A DNA stretch of 64,000 nucleotides from Staphylococcus sp. 17KM0847 (GTDB lineage: Bacteria; Bacillota; Bacilli; Staphylococcales; Staphylococcaceae): positions 310,001 through 374,000 of the forward strand of contig NZ_CP040781.1 of NCBI RefSeq assembly GCF_013463155.1, in the 5' to 3' direction. Of the stretch, positions 35,779 through 45,496 are shown piece by piece. The notes below the pieces were generated by a model. The model searched no databases. It had not been told where the DNA came from and saw only the letters and a list, made by a program, of their open reading frames with translations. The number at the start of each line of letters is the position of its first letter. The first letter of the stretch is position 1. A program made the position numbers and the translations under genes.

Positions 35779-37290
35779 TTATTTTACACCTTGCATTAAG
35801 TTCTTGATAAATGGTGTTGCGATTAGTAGTAAGATACCAATTGCGAGTGCAATACTGCCAGAATATAGGAAGTATTGATTCGAGCTAATAGCTGTATAAA
35901 TGGTTACCATTTGAGCGTTGATACCTTGAGCCATAGCATTTGATAAGAACCATACACTCATCATTTGAGCTGTAAAAGCTTCAGGTGCTAATTTAGTAGT
36001 TGTTGACAAACCGATTGGAGATAAGCAAAGTTCACCTAATGTTACAATGAGGAAACTTGCAACTAACCAGAATGGATTAATTAATTCTACACCACTTGAT
36101 AGTGGGATAACCATAATCAGATAAGATACACCTGCAAGTAAAACACCAATCGCAAACTTAATAACAGTCGGTGGATTGTAGCGCCCCAGTTTTACCCATA
36201 ATATTGAGAATACAGGCGCTAGTGCTACGATGAATAATGGATTCAATGATTGAAACCAAGCAGGTGGGATGTGGAAATCGATAAGCCCTCCTGTAACTTT
36301 AGCAAGATTTAACTGTGTTTTAGTATCTGCAAATTGTGCAAGAACAGTTGAGCCTTGTTCTTGGATCATCCAGAAAGCAACAGACGCGATAAATAAAGGA
36401 ATATAGGCAAAAACACGTTTGCGCTCAAAATCAGCTGTTTTTTTACTTAAAATAATTTTAACAAAATAGAATAACGGTAAACCAACGCCTAAAAAAGTAA
36501 CAAAGTTTGCAAAGTTTGCGATTGTGAGTTGACCGTTCATGTTTAGAATGACACAAACTATGATAATAATTGCAGTGACAGTAGCAAGAATTTTAATGAA
36601 TTTTGTGCGTTCTTCTTTTGATAATGGATCAGGAACTTCCAATCCAGCTAAACCTAAATATTTTTTGTTTGTAATGAAATATGTAAGTAAACCTACGAAC
36701 ATACCAACCGCTGCAATTGAAAAGCCAGCATGGAAGCCAACATTAATTTGTGTCCATCCAATAATTAAAGGTGAGATTAATGCACCTAAGTTGATTGACA
36801 TGTAAAAAATGGTGAAAGCTGAGTCCATACGAGGGTCATTCTTATCATACAGTAAACCAACAGTTGAAGAGATGTTCGGTTTAAGTAGTCCTGTCCCGAT
36901 AATTAAAAAGAGTAAAGCAAGTAATAACAATGCAAAATTATTTGGTAATGAGAGTAGAATATGACCAATCATTATTAAAATACCACCGTAGAATAATGCA
37001 TGGCGTGTTCCAATAAGACGGTCGGCGATCCATCCACCAATAACACCACTCATATAAATCAAAGCACCGTACATAGATACGATTTGTAGTGCGACACCTT
37101 GATCAAGACCAAAGCCACCCTTTGCGACAGAGTAGTAAATATAATACGCTAATATAGCTTTCATGCCATAATAGCTAAATCGCTCCCAAAACTCTGTGAA
37201 GAATAGGGTGCTTAGCCCTTTAGGATGTCCGAAGAAACCAGTACGTGGTGTACTGTTTAATATTTCTTCCCTTGTGTAATGTTTGCTCAT
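35779..37290 (-). CDS. dtpT: POT-family di/tripeptide transporter DtpT (paralogue 2)
   Basis: A 503-residue proton-coupled peptide transporter with the same signature as its neighbour (GFFGHPKGLSTLFFTEFWER, then FSYYGMKAILAYYIYY). The ATG at 37290 (MSKHYTREEILN) has GGGGAAG upstream; the frame is open to 37353 but that extension is not family-like and overlaps the promoter. A candidate CodY box lies just upstream of the -35 element, consistent with amino-acid-dependent repression known for dtpT genes. Confidence 0.93.
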   Translation of the reverse strand: MSKHYTREEILNSTPRTGFFGHPKGLSTLFFTEFWERFSYYGMKAILAYYIYYSVAKGGFGLDQGVALQIVSMYGALIYMSGVIGGWIADRLIGTRHALFYGGILIMIGHILLSLPNNFALLLLALLFLIIGTGLLKPNISSTVGLLYDKNDPRMDSAFTIFYMSINLGALISPLIIGWTQINVGFHAGFSIAAVGMFVGLLTYFITNKKYLGLAGLEVPDPLSKEERTKFIKILATVTAIIIIVCVILNMNGQLTIANFANFVTFLGVGLPLFYFVKIILSKKTADFERKRVFAYIPLFIASVAFWMIQEQGSTVLAQFADTKTQLNLAKVTGGLIDFHIPPAWFQSLNPLFIVALAPVFSILWVKLGRYNPPTVIKFAIGVLLAGVSYLIMVIPLSSGVELINPFWLVASFLIVTLGELCLSPIGLSTTTKLAPEAFTAQMMSVWFLSNAMAQGINAQMVTIYTAISSNQYFLYSGSIALAIGILLLIATPFIKNLMQGVK

Positions 37291-37324
37291 AAAACTTCCC
37301 CTTTCCTTTCGTTGAGTTAAAACT

Positions 37325-37369
37325 ATTTTATAACTATTACTTATTTTAAACAAGAAAATTCTGAAAATA
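37325..37369 (-). promoter_or_regulatory. dtpT promoter with candidate CodY box
   Basis: Minus strand TTGTTT (37353-37348), 17 bp, TAAAAT (37330-37325). The plus-strand 15-mer at 37355-37369, AAAATTCTGAAAATA, matches the CodY motif AATTTTCWGAAAATT at 12 of 15 positions and abuts the -35 element. Confidence 0.6.
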
Positions 37370-37462
37370 GTTGTGTCAGTTTTATAGCAGTTTTAAGAGT
37401 CTAAGTTGAAAATGAGGACTAGAAGTGAGGGGAATGCACTCAAAGTGATAAATTACAAAAAT

Positions 37463-37510
37463 GGAGTAGGGCGGAAAGCTTATTTTTGCAAAGCGCTTTC
37501 TGTCTACTCC
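37463..37510. repeat. Intergenic palindromic repeat (copy A)
   Basis: GGAGTAG and CTACTCC form the outer stem, GGAAAGC and GCTTTC the inner part. The same architecture and much sequence recur at 53446-53505. It lies downstream of queF on its strand and may act as terminator. The rest of 37370-37674 has no supported gene. Confidence 0.65.
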
Positions 37511-37674
37511 TGTTCAGCTAGTGAGATTAAAACTAAAAAAGGCGTTAAAACATATTTCACTTCAACCATTTACGAACATTACAGATATTTGTGCGCTGAT
37601 TCAGGTCAAAATTCTGATGTCTGTTTCGCCTTAGTAGTAGCTAAAGCAAAACTCTTGATTAAATGATTATACTA

Positions 37675-38175
37675 CTAGCGATTATCGATTGTTTCTGGAT
37701 AAAGGTCATGGTTCATCATGCGGTATTCAGCCATTTGTTCATATTTTGTATTAGGGCGACCATAATTGGTATATGGATCAATAGAAATACCACCTCGTGG
37801 CGTAAATTTGCCCCAAACTTCGATATAATGAGGATCCATCAAGTTAATCAGATCGTTCATTATAATATTCATGCAGTCTTCATGAAAATCTCCATGATTA
37901 CGGAAACTGAATAGATAAAGCTTTAAAGATTTAGATTCTACCATTTTAATGTTTGGAATGTAGGAAATATAGATTGTTGCAAAGTCAGGTTGACCTGTAA
38001 TAGGGCAGAGTGAGGTGAACTCTGGACAATTAAATTTCACGAAATAATCACGACCTTGATGCTTATTATCAAAAGTTTCTAAAACATCAGGGCGATAGTC
38101 AAAATGATAAGTGTTGTCTTGATTACCAAGCAGTGTGATATCTTTTAAGTTTTCTTTTGAGCGTCCTTCAGACAT
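37675..38175 (-). CDS. queF: NADPH-dependent 7-cyano-7-deazaguanine reductase
   Basis: A 166-residue QueF of the short, Bacillus-type class. The thioimide-forming cysteine is Cys57 in [14 protein letters not shown], with the general acid Asp64, and the QueF motif [16 protein letters not shown] is intact. It reduces preQ0 to preQ1, the step after QueC. It lies 20 kb from queCDE and has no preQ1 riboswitch of its own that I can see; it is 27 bp downstream of an EamA transporter gene, likely in one operon. Confidence 0.96.
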   Translation of the reverse strand: MSEGRSKENLKDITLLGNQDNTYHFDYRPDVLETFDNKHQGRDYFVKFNCPEFTSLCPITGQPDFATIYISYIPNIKMVESKSLKLYLFSFRNHGDFHEDCMNIIMNDLINLMDPHYIEVWGKFTPRGGISIDPYTNYGRPNTKYEQMAEYRMMNHDLYPETIDNR

Positions 38176-38202
38176 AATTAAGTTCTCCTTTGATATGTAG
38201 AA

Positions 38203-39084
38203 TTAAGAATGATTGTTGTTTGTGTTAGACAAAGATGTCGTACGTCGTGCACGTTCGAACATGTAGTAACTTGCGCCTAAAATAATGACATACCCGATGA
38301 GTGCATAACGATCGGGCGTTTCTCCAAATAATATAAAACCAATCAAAGCAGTAAATAAGATTGAAGCGTAAGTAAAAATGGAAATGTCTTTGGCAGGCGC
38401 ATAACTATATGCTACGGTAATACCAATTTGCCCAACTGCTGCCGAAAGTCCAGCTAAGATAAGATAAATAATTTGTGTACTTGTCATGGGTTCATAAGTC
38501 ATCAGTACGATAGGTAATAATGCAACAACAGAAAAGAATGAGAAGTAAAACACAATAGTGTAAGGTGCTTCACGTGTACTCAATGCACGAACAGCTGTAT
38601 AAGCAGCAGCGGCAAAAACCCCTGAAAGTAACCCCATGATTGCTGGAAGTATATCCGATGAGAATTCAGGCTGAACAACAAATAGCATCCCTATGATTGC
38701 GATCACCATAGCTGTAAGTTGGTATTTTTGAATATATTCTTTTAAGATAATTAAACTGAGCAGTATTGTCCAAAAAGGGTTAAGCTTCATTAAAATATCT
38801 GCGTCACTCAGAACCATATGGTCAATTGCATAAATATTGAGCAGCACACCTGTTAAACCCAATAGAGAGCGTGTTAACAGTAAGGGCTGACTGCTTAATT
38901 TACCAAAAAAGGGTTGTTTAAATTTAAGTATGAAAAAAAGTGGAATAAACATCGCTACTAGATTTCGTGCCAATGATTTTTGGAAGACAGGTAAGTCTCC
39001 GGCAAGGCGAAAAAAAACTGCCATAAAGCTGAAACCAATAGCAGAAATCAAGATTGCGATAATGCCTTTCATTTTTGCATTCAT
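38203..39084 (-). CDS. EamA-family (DMT) transporter
   Basis: A 293-residue drug/metabolite transporter with ten predicted helices arranged as two EamA repeats (about 7-135 and 150-280). The substrate cannot be read from sequence. The start ATG at 39084 follows GAGGCG. Because queF lies 27 bp downstream, a link to deazapurine or nucleobase transport is conceivable, but other EamA roles are equally possible. Confidence 0.82.
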   Translation of the reverse strand: MNAKMKGIIAILISAIGFSFMAVFFRLAGDLPVFQKSLARNLVAMFIPLFFILKFKQPFFGKLSSQPLLLTRSLLGLTGVLLNIYAIDHMVLSDADILMKLNPFWTILLSLIILKEYIQKYQLTAMVIAIIGMLFVVQPEFSSDILPAIMGLLSGVFAAAAYTAVRALSTREAPYTIVFYFSFFSVVALLPIVLMTYEPMTSTQIIYLILAGLSAAVGQIGITVAYSYAPAKDISIFTYASILFTALIGFILFGETPDRYALIGYVIILGASYYMFERARRTTSLSNTNNNHS

Positions 39085-39872
39085 TCAATCGCCTCTAAAT
39101 ATTAAAATTTTAACGTATCTATCGTAGCATAAAAAAAATAGATGTGCTAGATAACAAATTTTTGAGTTTATAATGATAAGCATGATAATCTTAAAGCATT
39201 GGTTTTTGATAGAATATATAGAGCTAAGAACATATGTTCTCTTTTGTTGTCATTTTACAGACAGGTAGAGGACAAAAAACCTTTGGCATTTTGTGTTCAA
39301 ATAAATTTCTTAAATGTTGTAAGTATTGTCGCTATCACTGTTGTATCTATTACAGTACGACAGTTTAATATTTTCTTCTTTCTTTTCAATAATTTGTTAT
39401 GTATAATGAAACACATAATATGGTAGTAAAAATCAGAAAAGTATACTATATATTGTGTTTTTTCCTAGTTATAGAAATGACGAATATACAAAATCAATAG
39501 AGGATTACACAATAAAACACATTCTATGTTAAATGTATTTTGAAAAGTAGTCCATTTTATATATCGACAAGTAGTAAATGTTCACAATCAACATTTTAAT
39601 ACTTGTCGATATATGTGTGAGTTAAAACGAAATGTATGTTCGTATTGATAAGAAACATCCATACATTGTATTTCAATCTATCACGTTGAGTTGTAAGAAA
39701 AACAGTAGATGACTCAGTTCAAATAGGTCGTCTGTCTTTTTATCTTCGTCTACGGTATCAGAGTAGTCGTGAAATCTTTGTTTAATGGTTGGGCGTTCGT
39801 TTTATTTCTATACAGCTTTTAAGAGATTTGTGGTAGGTTGCTACAATACAAGTGCGAAGGGTGGTTATTCTA
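39085..39872 (+). promoter_or_regulatory. Long regulatory region upstream of nrdI
   Basis: 788 bp without a convincing gene. From left: TATAAT at 39402-39407; a NrdR-box-like 16-mer at 39411-39426; a near-consensus box ATACTATATATTGTGT at 39443-39458; a half-matching one at 39507-39522; a long hairpin of about 23 bp at 39558-39613 (TATATCGACAAGTA with its complement); and a terminator-like hairpin with T tract near 39701-39742. The nrd transcript may therefore have a long structured leader. Confidence 0.55.
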
Positions 39873-40271
39873 ATGAAAGTCGTTTTTTATTCTTTTACAG
39901 GTAACGTTAGACGGTTTATTAAACGTACAGAGTTAGAAAACATATATGAAATTACCGAAGCAGACGCAACAATGCACATGACAGAACCATTTATTTTAGT
40001 GACAGGAACGATTGGGTTTGGAGAAGTGCCTGCACCTGTCGAACAGTTTTTAGCGGTAAATCATACACTTTTAAGAGGTGTAGCTGCAAGCGGAAATCGT
40101 AATTGGGGAAATAACTTTGCTAAAGCAGGGGTTACCATTTCAGAAAAGTACCACGTGCCATTATTATTGAAGTTTGAATTGCACGGTACATCAAGTGATA
40201 CGTTGGAGTTTAAAGAGAAGGTGGTTAATTTTGATGAAAGCTATGGAAGAAAAGCATTACAATCATATTGA
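39873..40271 (+). CDS. nrdI: Ribonucleotide reductase flavodoxin-like activator
   Basis: A 132-residue Nrd[11 protein letters not shown] binds the FMN phosphate, followed by [10 protein letters not shown] and [15 protein letters not shown]. It supplies the oxidant that assembles the dimanganese-tyrosyl cofactor of NrdF. The start ATG 39873 follows GAAGGGTGG; in-frame GTGs upstream are less likely. The 3' end overlaps nrdE by 38 bp, so the genes are coupled. Confidence 0.93.
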   Translation: MKVVFYSFTGNVRRFIKRTELENIYEITEADATMHMTEPFILVTGTIGFGEVPAPVEQFLAVNHTLLRGVAASGNRNWGNNFAKAGVTISEKYHVPLLLKFELHGTSSDTLEFKEKVVNFDESYGRKALQSY

Positions 40272-42339
40272 ATTAAACAATGAAGTCACAAAGCGTAAAG
40301 AAAATGGCTTTTTTAATTTAGAAAAAGACCAAGAAGCATTGCGTGTTTATATGGAAGAGGTTCAAGATAAGACAGTATATTTTGATAGTGAACTGGCACG
40401 TCTTCGCTTCTTAGTCGAACATCAATTTTATTATAATGTATTTGATGATTACACAGAAGAACAATTAACAGATATTATAGATTTTGCAAATAATATACCA
40501 TTTCAATTTGCAAGTTACATGTCAGCAAGTAAATTTTTTAAAGATTATGCATTGAAAACCAATGATAAATCACAATACCTTGAAAATTATCATCAGCATA
40601 TTATGATTGTATCACTTTACTTGGCTAAAGGAGATGTCCCTCTTGCTAAGCGTTTAATACAAGCGATGATTGATCAACGTTACCAGCCTGCAACACCTAC
40701 TTTTTTAAATGCAGGTCGTGCAAGACGTGGCGAACTCGTGTCATGTTTCTTACTCGAAGTAGATGATAGTTTGAATTCTATTAATTTTATTGATTCAACA
40801 GCCAAGCAATTGAGTAAAATAGGAGGCGGTGTAGCAATCAACTTATCAAAGCTACGCGCCCGCGGTGAAGCGATTAAAGGGATTAAGGGTGTTGCCAAAG
40901 GTGTACTACCCGTTGCTAAGGCATTAGAAGGTGGATTTAGCTATGCTGACCAATTAGGTCAACGTCCGGGTGCTGGGGCAGTCTACCTGAATATTTTTCA
41001 CTATGATGTCGAGGAGTTTCTCGATACGAAAAAGGTGAATGCAGATGAGGATTTACGTTTATCTACAATTTCAACAGGTTTAATCGTACCGTCTAAGTTC
41101 TTTGAGTTAGCTAAAGAAGGAAAAGACTTTTATATGTTTGCACCACATACCGTAGCACAAGAGTACGGTATAACTTTAGATGATATTAATATTGATGAAT
41201 ATTATGATCGTCTTGTTGAAAACCCTAATATTATGAAGAAGCGTAAAGATGCGCGTGAAATGCTCAATATGATTGCGCAAACACAACTGCAATCAGGATA
41301 CCCTTATTTGATGTTCAAAGATAATGCAAATCGCGTTCATGCCAATAGCAATATCGGTCAGATTAAAATGAGTAACTTATGTACAGAAATCTTCCAACTT
41401 CAAGAGACATCAGTCATTAATGATTACGGTGTTGAAGATGAAATTAAGCGTGATATTTCATGTAATTTGGGTTCGTTGAATATTGTCAATGTGATGGAAT
41501 CAGATAAGTTTAGAGACTCTGTTCATACAGGTATGGATGCATTGACTGTTGTAAGTGATGAAGCCAACATACAAAATGCGCCAGGTGTAAAAAAGGCAAA
41601 CAGTGAGTTACACTCTGTTGGTCTAGGTGTGATGAACTTGCATGGTTACTTAGCAAAAAATCAAATCAATTATGAATCTGAAGAGGCCAAAGATTTTGCA
41701 AATGTCTTCTTTATGATGATGAACTACTATTCTCTTGAGCGTTCAATGCAAATTGCAAAACAGCGCGGTGAAACATTTAAAGGTTTTGAACAATCTGATT
41801 ATGCAAATGGACGTTATTTTGAGCGCTATACAACACAAGATTTTGTGCCACAGTCGGATAAAGTCAAAGTACTTTTTGAAGGTCATCATGTACCGACACG
41901 TGAAGATTGGAAGGCATTAGAAGCAGATGTTAAGCATTACGGTCTTTACCATGCCTATCGCTTAGCCATTGCACCAACACAAAGTATTTCTTATGTACAA
42001 AATGCGACAAGTTCTGTTATGCCAATTGTTGATCAAATTGAACGCCGAACTTATGGCAATGCAGAAACATTTTATCCAATGCCATTCTTATCTCCTCAAA
42101 CAATGTGGTACTATAAGTCAGCATTTAATACCGATCAGATGAAGTTGATTGATTTAATTGCAACAATCCAAACACATATTGACCAAGGGATTTCAACAAT
42201 TTTATATGTAAACTCAGATATCTCTACACGAGAGCTGGCACGTCTTTATGTATATGCTCATCATAAAGGCTTGAAATCACTATACTATACACGTAATAAA
42301 CTGCTTAGTGTAGAAGAATGTACAAGTTGTTCTGTATAA
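40234..42339 (+). CDS. nrdE: Class Ib ribonucleoside-diphosphate reductase alpha subunit
   Basis: A 701-residue catalytic subunit. Visible motifs include [32 protein letters not shown], the active-site stretch SCNLGSLN and the redox C-terminus CTSC. It reduces ribonucleoside diphosphates to deoxy forms. The start at 40234 follows GAAGGTGG inside nrdI; the frame extends up to 40174 but without a family-like N-terminus. Length agrees with staphylococcal NrdE. Confidence 0.96.
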   Translation: MKAMEEKHYNHIELNNEVTKRKENGFFNLEKDQEALRVYMEEVQDKTVYFDSELARLRFLVEHQFYYNVFDDYTEEQLTDIIDFANNIPFQFASYMSASKFFKDYALKTNDKSQYLENYHQHIMIVSLYLAKGDVPLAKRLIQAMIDQRYQPATPTFLNAGRARRGELVSCFLLEVDDSLNSINFIDSTAKQLSKIGGGVAINLSKLRARGEAIKGIKGVAKGVLPVAKALEGGFSYADQLGQRPGAGAVYLNIFHYDVEEFLDTKKVNADEDLRLSTISTGLIVPSKFFELAKEGKDFYMFAPHTVAQEYGITLDDINIDEYYDRLVENPNIMKKRKDAREMLNMIAQTQLQSGYPYLMFKDNANRVHANSNIGQIKMSNLCTEIFQLQETSVINDYGVEDEIKRDISCNLGSLNIVNVMESDKFRDSVHTGMDALTVVSDEANIQNAPGVKKANSELHSVGLGVMNLHGYLAKNQINYESEEAKDFANVFFMMMNYYSLERSMQIAKQRGETFKGFEQSDYANGRYFERYTTQDFVPQSDKVKVLFEGHHVPTREDWKALEADVKHYGLYHAYRLAIAPTQSISYVQNATSSVMPIVDQIERRTYGNAETFYPMPFLSPQTMWYYKSAFNTDQMKLIDLIATIQTHIDQGISTILYVNSDISTRELARLYVYAHHKGLKSLYYTRNKLLSVEECTSCSV

Positions 42340-42390
42340 CGAAACCATCAAATGAACGTGTTCCGAGGTATGATGTTCGAGTTGAGGATA

Positions 42391-42422
42391 ACTGGATTGC
42401 AACAAGTGAATTTTAATCCAGT
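42391..42422 (+). other. Hairpin in the nrdE-nrdF spacer
   Basis: Perfect 8-bp arms ACTGGATT and AATCCAGT with a 16-nt loop, no T tract. It may be an mRNA processing or stability element that sets the NrdE to NrdF ratio. The rest of the 174-bp spacer holds no gene. Confidence 0.45.
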
Positions 42423-42513
42423 CCCTTACTGTTAATACTGACAAAATAAACTTAAAATCATCTTGTGCATCATATCCAAAGACATTTTGATAAATTATAG
42501 ATAGGAGATTTTT

Positions 42514-43482
42514 ATGTCAATGATTGCTGTGAATTGGAATACTCAAGAAGACATGACGAATATGTTTTGGCGACAAAATATCGCACAGATGTGGGTAGAG
42601 ACAGAGTTTAAAGTTTCTAAAGATATTGCGAGTTGGAAGACATTAACCGAAGCAGAACAAGAAGCATTTAAAAAGGCATTAGCAGGTTTAACAGGTTTAG
42701 ATACACATCAAGCAGATGACGGCATGCCATTGATTATGATGCATACAAAAGATTTACGGAAGAAAGCGGTATACTCTTTTATGGGAATGATGGAACAAAT
42801 TCATGCCAAGAGTTATTCTCATATTTTTACAACGTTGTTACCTTCTAAAGAAACCAATGAACTTTTAGATCAATGGGTGCTAGAAGAACCACATTTAAAG
42901 TTTAAATCTGAAAAAATTGTGGGCAACTATCATAAATTGTGGAAAAAAGAAGCATCTATTTATGATCAGTATATGGCACGTGTTTCAAGTGTGTTCTTAG
43001 AAACATTTTTATTCTATTCGGGGTTTTATTATCCGTTGTATTTGGCAGGTCAAGGGCGTATGACAACATCTGGCGAAATCATTCGAAAAATTTTGCTGGA
43101 TGAATCAATTCACGGTGTTTTTACAGGATTGGATGCGCAAAGCTTGCGTAATGAGCTATCTGAAAGTGAAAAGCAACATGCAGATCGAGAAATGTACAAA
43201 TTATTAGAAGCGCTTTATGCCAATGAAGAATCCTATACACGTAGTTTATATGAGCCTATTGGTCTGGCTGAAGATGTGCTTAACTATGTACGTTACAATG
43301 GTAATAAAGCATTAGCCAATTTAGGGTTTGAACCTTATTTTGAAGAGCGTGAGTTCAATCCAATTATTGAAAATGCGTTAGATACAACAACAAAAAATCA
43401 CGATTTCTTCTCCGTAAAAGGTGACGGTTACACATTAGCACTAAATGTAGAAGCATTACGTGACGAAGACTTCATATTTTAA
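42514..43482 (+). CDS. nrdF: Class Ib ribonucleoside-diphosphate reductase beta subunit
   Basis: A 322-residue NrdF. Metal-ligand regions are visible in TGLDTHQADDGMP, MMEQIHAKSYSHIF and LLDESIHGVF, with the helix pattern of the ferritin-like radical subunit. It carries the tyrosyl radical used by NrdE and needs NrdI for Mn activation. The ATG follows ATAGGAGA. A terminator lies right after the stop. Confidence 0.96.
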   Translation: MSMIAVNWNTQEDMTNMFWRQNIAQMWVETEFKVSKDIASWKTLTEAEQEAFKKALAGLTGLDTHQADDGMPLIMMHTKDLRKKAVYSFMGMMEQIHAKSYSHIFTTLLPSKETNELLDQWVLEEPHLKFKSEKIVGNYHKLWKKEASIYDQYMARVSSVFLETFLFYSGFYYPLYLAGQGRMTTSGEIIRKILLDESIHGVFTGLDAQSLRNELSESEKQHADREMYKLLEALYANEESYTRSLYEPIGLAEDVLNYVRYNGNKALANLGFEPYFEEREFNPIIENALDTTTKNHDFFSVKGDGYTLALNVEALRDEDFIF

Positions 43483-43487
43483 ATATC

Positions 43488-43530
43488 AAAAAAAGCGGTG
43501 ACTACTATTACAGATCGTCATCGCTTTTTT
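43488..43530. terminator. Bidirectional terminator after nrdF
   Basis: AAAAAAGCGGTGAC pairs with GTCATCGCTTTTTT, giving A and T tracts on both sides; it also serves the convergent CHY gene. Confidence 0.85.
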
Positions 43531-43537
43531 ATTAAGG

Positions 43538-43852
43538 TTATATTTCAAAATAGTGATGATAATGAAATTTGCAACGATGATTGAAATGAGCCTTACATTG
43601 TGGACATACTTCTGTCATCATGTATGTATCAATCGACATTTCATATTGGCATATGCCACAAAGAATGGCATGTATGTCAAATTCATGAGTCTTCCATCGT
43701 TTAATCGCATGTTTTTCTGCTTCATTATGGCATTTAAAGCAAGGATAGTACTTGTTACAACATTTGAACTTAATTGCGATAACATCTAATGGTGAATGAT
43801 AGTGTATACAACGTGTTTCTTTGTCGACAATAGCACCGTGCACAGTGACCAT
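43538..43852 (-). CDS. CHY zinc-finger protein
   Basis: A 104-residue protein rich in Cys and His (CIHYHS, KCCNKYYPCFKCHNEAE, CGICQYEM, CPQC, HHRC-like HRCKFHYHH), matching the CHY zinc-finger family. The cellular role is unknown in bacteria. It starts 6 bp after the murB stop on the same strand, so both are probably co-transcribed. Confidence 0.85.
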   Translation of the reverse strand: MVTVHGAIVDKETRCIHYHSPLDVIAIKFKCCNKYYPCFKCHNEAEKHAIKRWKTHEFDIHAILCGICQYEMSIDTYMMTEVCPQCKAHFNHRCKFHYHHYFEI

Positions 43853-43858
43853 GCTTTA

Positions 43859-44782
43859 TCACTCCTCAGATTGTACGGGCTCACCAATAATTCGAACTTC
43901 TCGCTCTAATGTGATATGAAATTTATCTTTGACGACTTGTTGTACATATTGAATAAGTTTTTCATAATCTGTTGCTGTACCATTTGCGACGTTAACCATA
44001 AAGCCAGCATGTTTTTTAGAGACTTCGACGCCCCCGATACGATGCCCTTGAAGTTCGGCATCTTGAATAAGTTTACCAGCAAAGTAACCGGGTGGGCGGC
44101 GAAAAACACTGCCACAAGAAGGATATTCAAGAGGTTGTTTGGATTCACGACGTTCTGTTAAATCATCCATAACACTTTGAATGGCTTGCTGTTCTCCCGG
44201 TGTAAGTGTGAAAGCAGCTTCAAGTACGACATAATGTTCGCTTTGAATAACACTATTACGATAATCCAGTTCAAGTTCATTGTGTGTAAGTTGTAACATT
44301 TCTCCTTTTTCATTGATGACACGAGCATAGTCGATAATATCTTTCATTTCTCCACCATAGGCACCTGCGTTCATATAAACAGCTCCTCCAACAGAACCTG
44401 GAATACCACAAGCAAACTCTAGACCTGTCAAGGATAAGTCACGCGCTTTACGTGAAACATCAATAATCGCTGCACCGCTTCCTGCGACAATTGTCGCATC
44501 CGAAGCATCAATATGATTAAGTTCAAGTAAACTTAATACAATGCCACGAATACCTCCGTCACGGATAATAATATTTGAGCCATTGCCTAAGTATGTCAGT
44601 GGAATATTATGGTGATAAGCATATTTCACAACACGTTGAACGTCTTCATAGTGTTTTGGAGAAATATAAAAGTCAGCGTTTCCTCCAGTTTTTGTATAAG
44701 TATAGCGTTTTAAAGGTTCATCTACTTTAATGATGTCTTTTGGGATTAATTGTTCAAGATCTTGCAAGATGTTAGTACTCAT
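43859..44782 (-). CDS. murB: UDP-N-acetylenolpyruvoylglucosamine reductase
   Basis: A 307-residue MurB of the type II class. FAD-binding motif [35 protein letters not shown] and [18 protein letters not shown], with the catalytic serine in that last motif. It reduces enolpyruvyl-UDP-GlcNAc to UDP-MurNAc for peptidoglycan. Start ATG 44782 is chosen since the upstream ATG 44794 directly abuts AAAGG, while 44782 has proper spacing. Confidence 0.96.
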   Translation of the reverse strand: MSTNILQDLEQLIPKDIIKVDEPLKRYTYTKTGGNADFYISPKHYEDVQRVVKYAYHHNIPLTYLGNGSNIIIRDGGIRGIVLSLLELNHIDASDATIVAGSGAAIIDVSRKARDLSLTGLEFACGIPGSVGGAVYMNAGAYGGEMKDIIDYARVINEKGEMLQLTHNELELDYRNSVIQSEHYVVLEAAFTLTPGEQQAIQSVMDDLTERRESKQPLEYPSCGSVFRRPPGYFAGKLIQDAELQGHRIGGVEVSKKHAGFMVNVANGTATDYEKLIQYVQQVVKDKFHITLEREVRIIGEPVQSEE

Positions 44783-44863
44783 TCTTGTTAACATCCTTTC
44801 TTTTTATCATTATATCTATTGTAACCGTTCTAGCAGTTGAAAGTCATGTATGAGATGTCATCA

Positions 44864-45379
44864 TTACAACATTGTATAAAGCTGAGAAAACAGTTGTTGT
44901 TTGTATGTTTCATATGCCCGAATAGTGGTAGGGGGTTGGGCTAATGCTTGTTTTTGTTGATTGAAAAAAGCAATAGCAGCTTTATCGTTGTGCAGCAATG
45001 TATCTACCGCAATGTATTGTTCGAATGTTGGCGTATGATGTTGAATGATATGTAACCGAACATGCTGTTTTAAATCAACAAGGTTATTGAATTGAGCCAT
45101 TACAACTTTTTTATGATAAGCGTGATGTAAGCGATAAAAACCTGCATAGTTTAAACGTTTTTCGTCAAGAGCGGTAATATCATGTAGATTATTTACGCCG
45201 ACGAGAATATCAAGAATCGGTTCTGTCGGATAATTGAAATGTTTTGTCCCACCGATATGTTGTGTAGATTTAACAGGTGAATCAAGCAACTGAAAAAGCA
45301 ACGCATGATAGTATTCATACTGTTGGGTATAATGCTGTGTAGAATCTTCTGTGATGAAAGATTGAACATGCGGGTACAC
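44864..45379 (-). CDS. GrpB-like nucleotidyltransferase-fold protein (UPF0157)
   Basis: A 171-residue protein of the GrpB/UPF0157 family. The nucleotidyltransferase-like core is visible as STQHIGGTKHFNYPTEPILD followed by ILVGV, where most members have HIGSTAVPG and PIIDI. The variant HIGGTKH may mean changed activity. Function is unknown for the family. Confidence 0.78.
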   Translation of the reverse strand: MYPHVQSFITEDSTQHYTQQYEYYHALLFQLLDSPVKSTQHIGGTKHFNYPTEPILDILVGVNNLHDITALDEKRLNYAGFYRLHHAYHKKVVMAQFNNLVDLKQHVRLHIIQHHTPTFEQYIAVDTLLHNDKAAIAFFNQQKQALAQPPTTIRAYETYKQQLFSQLYTML

Positions 45380-45496
45380 GTGGCAACCTCCTCATAGTTA
45401 TAACGTAATATGTACATAATTCTGCATAACTATAACACATATTATTTTCAAGATAAATATGTTTCGGTATAATACGGGATGTTAAGGGGTGCTGTG

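Noticed and set aside
37406..37666. 86-codon plus-strand ORF between dtpT and queF
   Set aside because: It runs through the palindromic repeat at 37463-37510, lacks a ribosome binding site and has no family resemblance.
39199..39426. 75-codon ORF upstream of nrdI
   Set aside because: No ribosome binding site, composition of random AT-rich DNA, and it overlaps the candidate NrdR boxes.
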